From the NCBI GenBank assembly GCA_026645575.1, contig JAPKMW010000011.1:1-64000 (forward strand): DNA of 64,000 bases, written 5' to 3'. The stretch's first letter is position 1; every line of letters starts with the position of its first letter. The notes below the pieces were generated by a model. It ran no database searches and was not told where the DNA came from. It saw only the letters and a program-made list of their open reading frames with translations. A program made the position numbers and the translations under genes. Source of the DNA: Caldilineaceae bacterium (GTDB taxonomy: Bacteria > Chloroflexota > Anaerolineae > Caldilineales > Caldilineaceae). Shown here one piece after another: positions 62,539-64,000 of the stretch.

Positions 62539-64000
62539 CTATGGCTGGTTAACGAATGGCAGGTAGAGCCGATTTAGCTTGATCGTTGCGTCAGTTTCGG
62601 CCTCAGTTCCGGTCTCACCATTCAGGGCCTGCTCATTTAGAATCGGTGCTGTGGCAAAGGTGGTAGGGGCAGCCGCATAGAGCGGCATCAACCCGCCAAA
62701 GAGCGCGCCAGCCCAGTAGCGACCACCACTCCAGTAGCGACCGCCCCCCCAATAACGGCCACCACCCCAGTAGCGACCACCGCCCCAATAACGGCCACCG
62801 CCCCAGTAGCGACCACCACCTTGGTAGACCATGGTTGACCAGTTAATGGGTTTCTGCAGGATGGGTGTGCCATTCATCACAATGGTCGGGGTATTCGCAA
62901 TCGTGGACAGATCCAACCACCCCAGGGTGTTACTCTGCGCCGCGCCCAAGGCCCGTTGCTCGCCTGTGTTGGGATCCAGCAAGTAGTAGAGATAAGTTTG
63001 GTTGTCATCACTTTGCGCGCGCCGAATCACGCCTTCAAAGTGACGTGCCGGATCAATATAATCAGCTTTGTTATTGTAATTGATATCAGGCAGGGTACGC
63101 GCCAACGCGCCTTGATCAACACCATTTTCTAGAGCATCGAGCAGCCCATTGCCGCCGCGGCTTAACGCAGGATCAAGGCGACCGTTGCTGTCAGCATCCC
63201 AAGCCGCAACTTGGTCCGTATCAAGACCGGCTTCGGCCAGATCAAACCGGCTGTCATTGTCACTATCACTATCCATAAAATTCGGCACGCCATCACCGTC
63301 ACTATCCAGCGGTGTATTGGGATCGGTGGCTGGGAGGGACGCCAGGGTTGCCAATTCCGCCTGGACATCCAATCCTTCGTTGGCCCGCCCGGCTCGTGCG
63401 TTAGGGTCTGCGATTGCATCCGGCGCCCACAGCCGCCCGGCCCCCTGTTGCAATAGACTCAGCAAGGGGCGTCCTTCGGTATCCAGCCCCAATTGACTGG
63501 TATATAACAAGCTATACTTGACTTCATCTGGCGTCAATGTCGGGTTAGCCTGTAACAGGATCGCTACCACCCCGGCGGTTACAGCCGAAGCCACACTGGT
63601 GCCGCCCAAGGGGTAGAGTGATCGGTCTGGTGCATAAAAGGGATGGGTTAGGGCCAATAAGGCTCGGTTGGTTGGATCAAGCGGATTGTTATAGAGGTAG
63701 GAAACGGCAACACCTGAAGCCAACAGATCCGGTTTGGCAAAGCCATCCTGGGTTGGTCCAGTCGCAGACCAGGTGGGCAGCGTATCATCCGTCCAGAGGC
63801 CAGGCGTGCCATTGTTGTTGATGGCACCCACTGTAATGACATAGGGGCTATTGCCGGGTGAAGTAATGGTTTGGGCGCTGGGTCCGGTATTGCCGGCGGC
63901 CACGACGACCGTGATACCGGCCGCCCATGCCGCCTGGACAGCACGGTTGACCGGATCAACGAAATAGGGCAGATCGCTGTTGCCCATTAAACTCAAATTG
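62539..64000 (-). CDS. S8 (subtilisin-like) serine protease with RYWGGG repeats, 5' end cut by window
   Basis: Only the C-terminal part is in the window: the frame stays open to base 64000, where it reads NLSLMG, a known S8 segment. The oxyanion Asn is in VVVAAGNTGPS and the catalytic Ser in GGTSVASAV; the catalytic Asp and His lie beyond the window edge. After the protease come calcium-binding repeats like thrombospondin type 3 (DSDGDGVPNFMDSDSDND), then six tandem GRYWGG units and a terminal NRLYLPFVNQP. It is presumably secreted and surface-held. Confidence 0.86.
   Translation of the reverse strand, partial: NLSLMGNSDLPYFVDPVNRAVQAAWAAGITVVVAAGNTGPSAQTITSPGNSPYVITVGAINNNGTPGLWTDDTLPTWSATGPTQDGFAKPDLLASGVAVSYLYNNPLDPTNRALLALTHPFYAPDRSLYPLGGTSVASAVTAGVVAILLQANPTLTPDEVKYSLLYTSQLGLDTEGRPLLSLLQQGAGRLWAPDAIADPNARAGRANEGLDVQAELATLASLPATDPNTPLDSDGDGVPNFMDSDSDNDSRFDLAEAGLDTDQVAAWDADSNGRLDPALSRGGNGLLDALENGVDQGALARTLPDINYNNKADYIDPARHFEGVIRRAQSDDNQTYLYYLLDPNTGEQRALGAAQSNTLGWLDLSTIANTPTIVMNGTPILQKPINWSTMVYQGGGRYWGGGRYWGGGRYWGGGRYWGGGRYWSGGRYWAGALFGGLMPLYAAAPTTFATAPILNEQALNGETGTEAETDATIKLNRLYLPFVNQP
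62711..62820. repeat. Six 18-bp tandem repeats coding (G/S)GGRYW
   Basis: Six direct repeats of an 18-bp unit (CCCAGTAGCGACCACCAC and variants) lie in frame in the S8 protease gene and code GGGRYW or SGGRYW. The unit is a multiple of three, so gain or loss of copies keeps the frame. Confidence 0.88.

Overview
This is most likely a member of the Chloroflexota, of the Anaerolineae/Caldilineae type. The evidence is several sugar-type ABC transporter operons, Tat-type lipoprotein solute-binding proteins, a SARP/STAND regulator, very large secreted multidomain proteins ending in an [IL][YF]LPxV-like tail, and intergenic spaces full of long inverted repeats. No rRNA, tRNA, CRISPR array, phage or IS transposase gene was recognised. 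The phylum assignment is inferred from gene style, not from a marker gene.

Region by region. 0.08-5.8 kb (minus strand): a carbohydrate ABC transporter cluster with two Tat-lipoprotein binding proteins, MalF- and MalG-type permeases and a phytanoyl-CoA-dioxygenase-like enzyme. 5.9-9.3 kb: an SF1 IGHMBP2-like helicase diverging from a peptidase T. 9.6-13.3 kb: a HEAT-like protein, a small membrane protein and an AAA ATPase with a C-terminal PD-(D/E)xK-like domain. 13.4-18.4 kb: a 1652-residue secreted cadherin-like/DUF4397 protein. 18.4-19.3 kb: a LysE/ArgO exporter and a small protein. 19.6-28.2 kb (plus strand): a SARP-STAND regulator, then a second sugar ABC operon (binding protein, two permeases) extended by a NIF3-like protein and a leaderless NMT1/THI5-like protein.

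28.2-35.0 kb is an accessory, defence-like patch: an Rpn-type nuclease, a coiled-coil protein, a small Xre regulator, a DUF433/DUF5615 toxin-antitoxin pair, and a two-gene cassette that is the highlight of the window. That cassette is a small helical protein resembling the bacterial Bell (HeLo-like) cell-death effector, followed by a 1288-residue AT-rich NACHT/NLR ATPase. The effector C-terminus and the NLR N-terminus share one short motif (GNNIxQAxx..SSxxxxN). This is the expected arrangement of an amyloid-signalling NLR immune or regulated-cell-death system.

35.0-40.6 kb (minus): a LysM protein, an LPG-synthase-type flippase, a CDP-alcohol phosphatidyltransferase and an OLD-like ATPase. 40.6-57.3 kb: an acetate uptake and activation module. 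It has a VC_2705-type sodium:solute symporter with its DUF4212 small subunit, a CrbS-like symporter-histidine kinase with a receiver protein, a PAS/pseudokinase/DEDDh-exonuclease fusion, a CBS-DUF294 nucleotidyltransferase-like protein, two acetyl-CoA synthetases, a divergent NarX/NarL-type two-component pair and a NUDIX hydrolase. 57.5-64.0 kb: three secreted proteins, namely a Thr/Pro-rich protein, a discoidin-ricin lectin-dihaem peroxidase fusion, and an S8 protease with RYWGGG repeats that runs off the window.

Nearly every intergenic gap carries its own long inverted repeat (up to a 31-bp perfect stem). Three gaps carry copies of one nested-palindrome element of about 73 bp.
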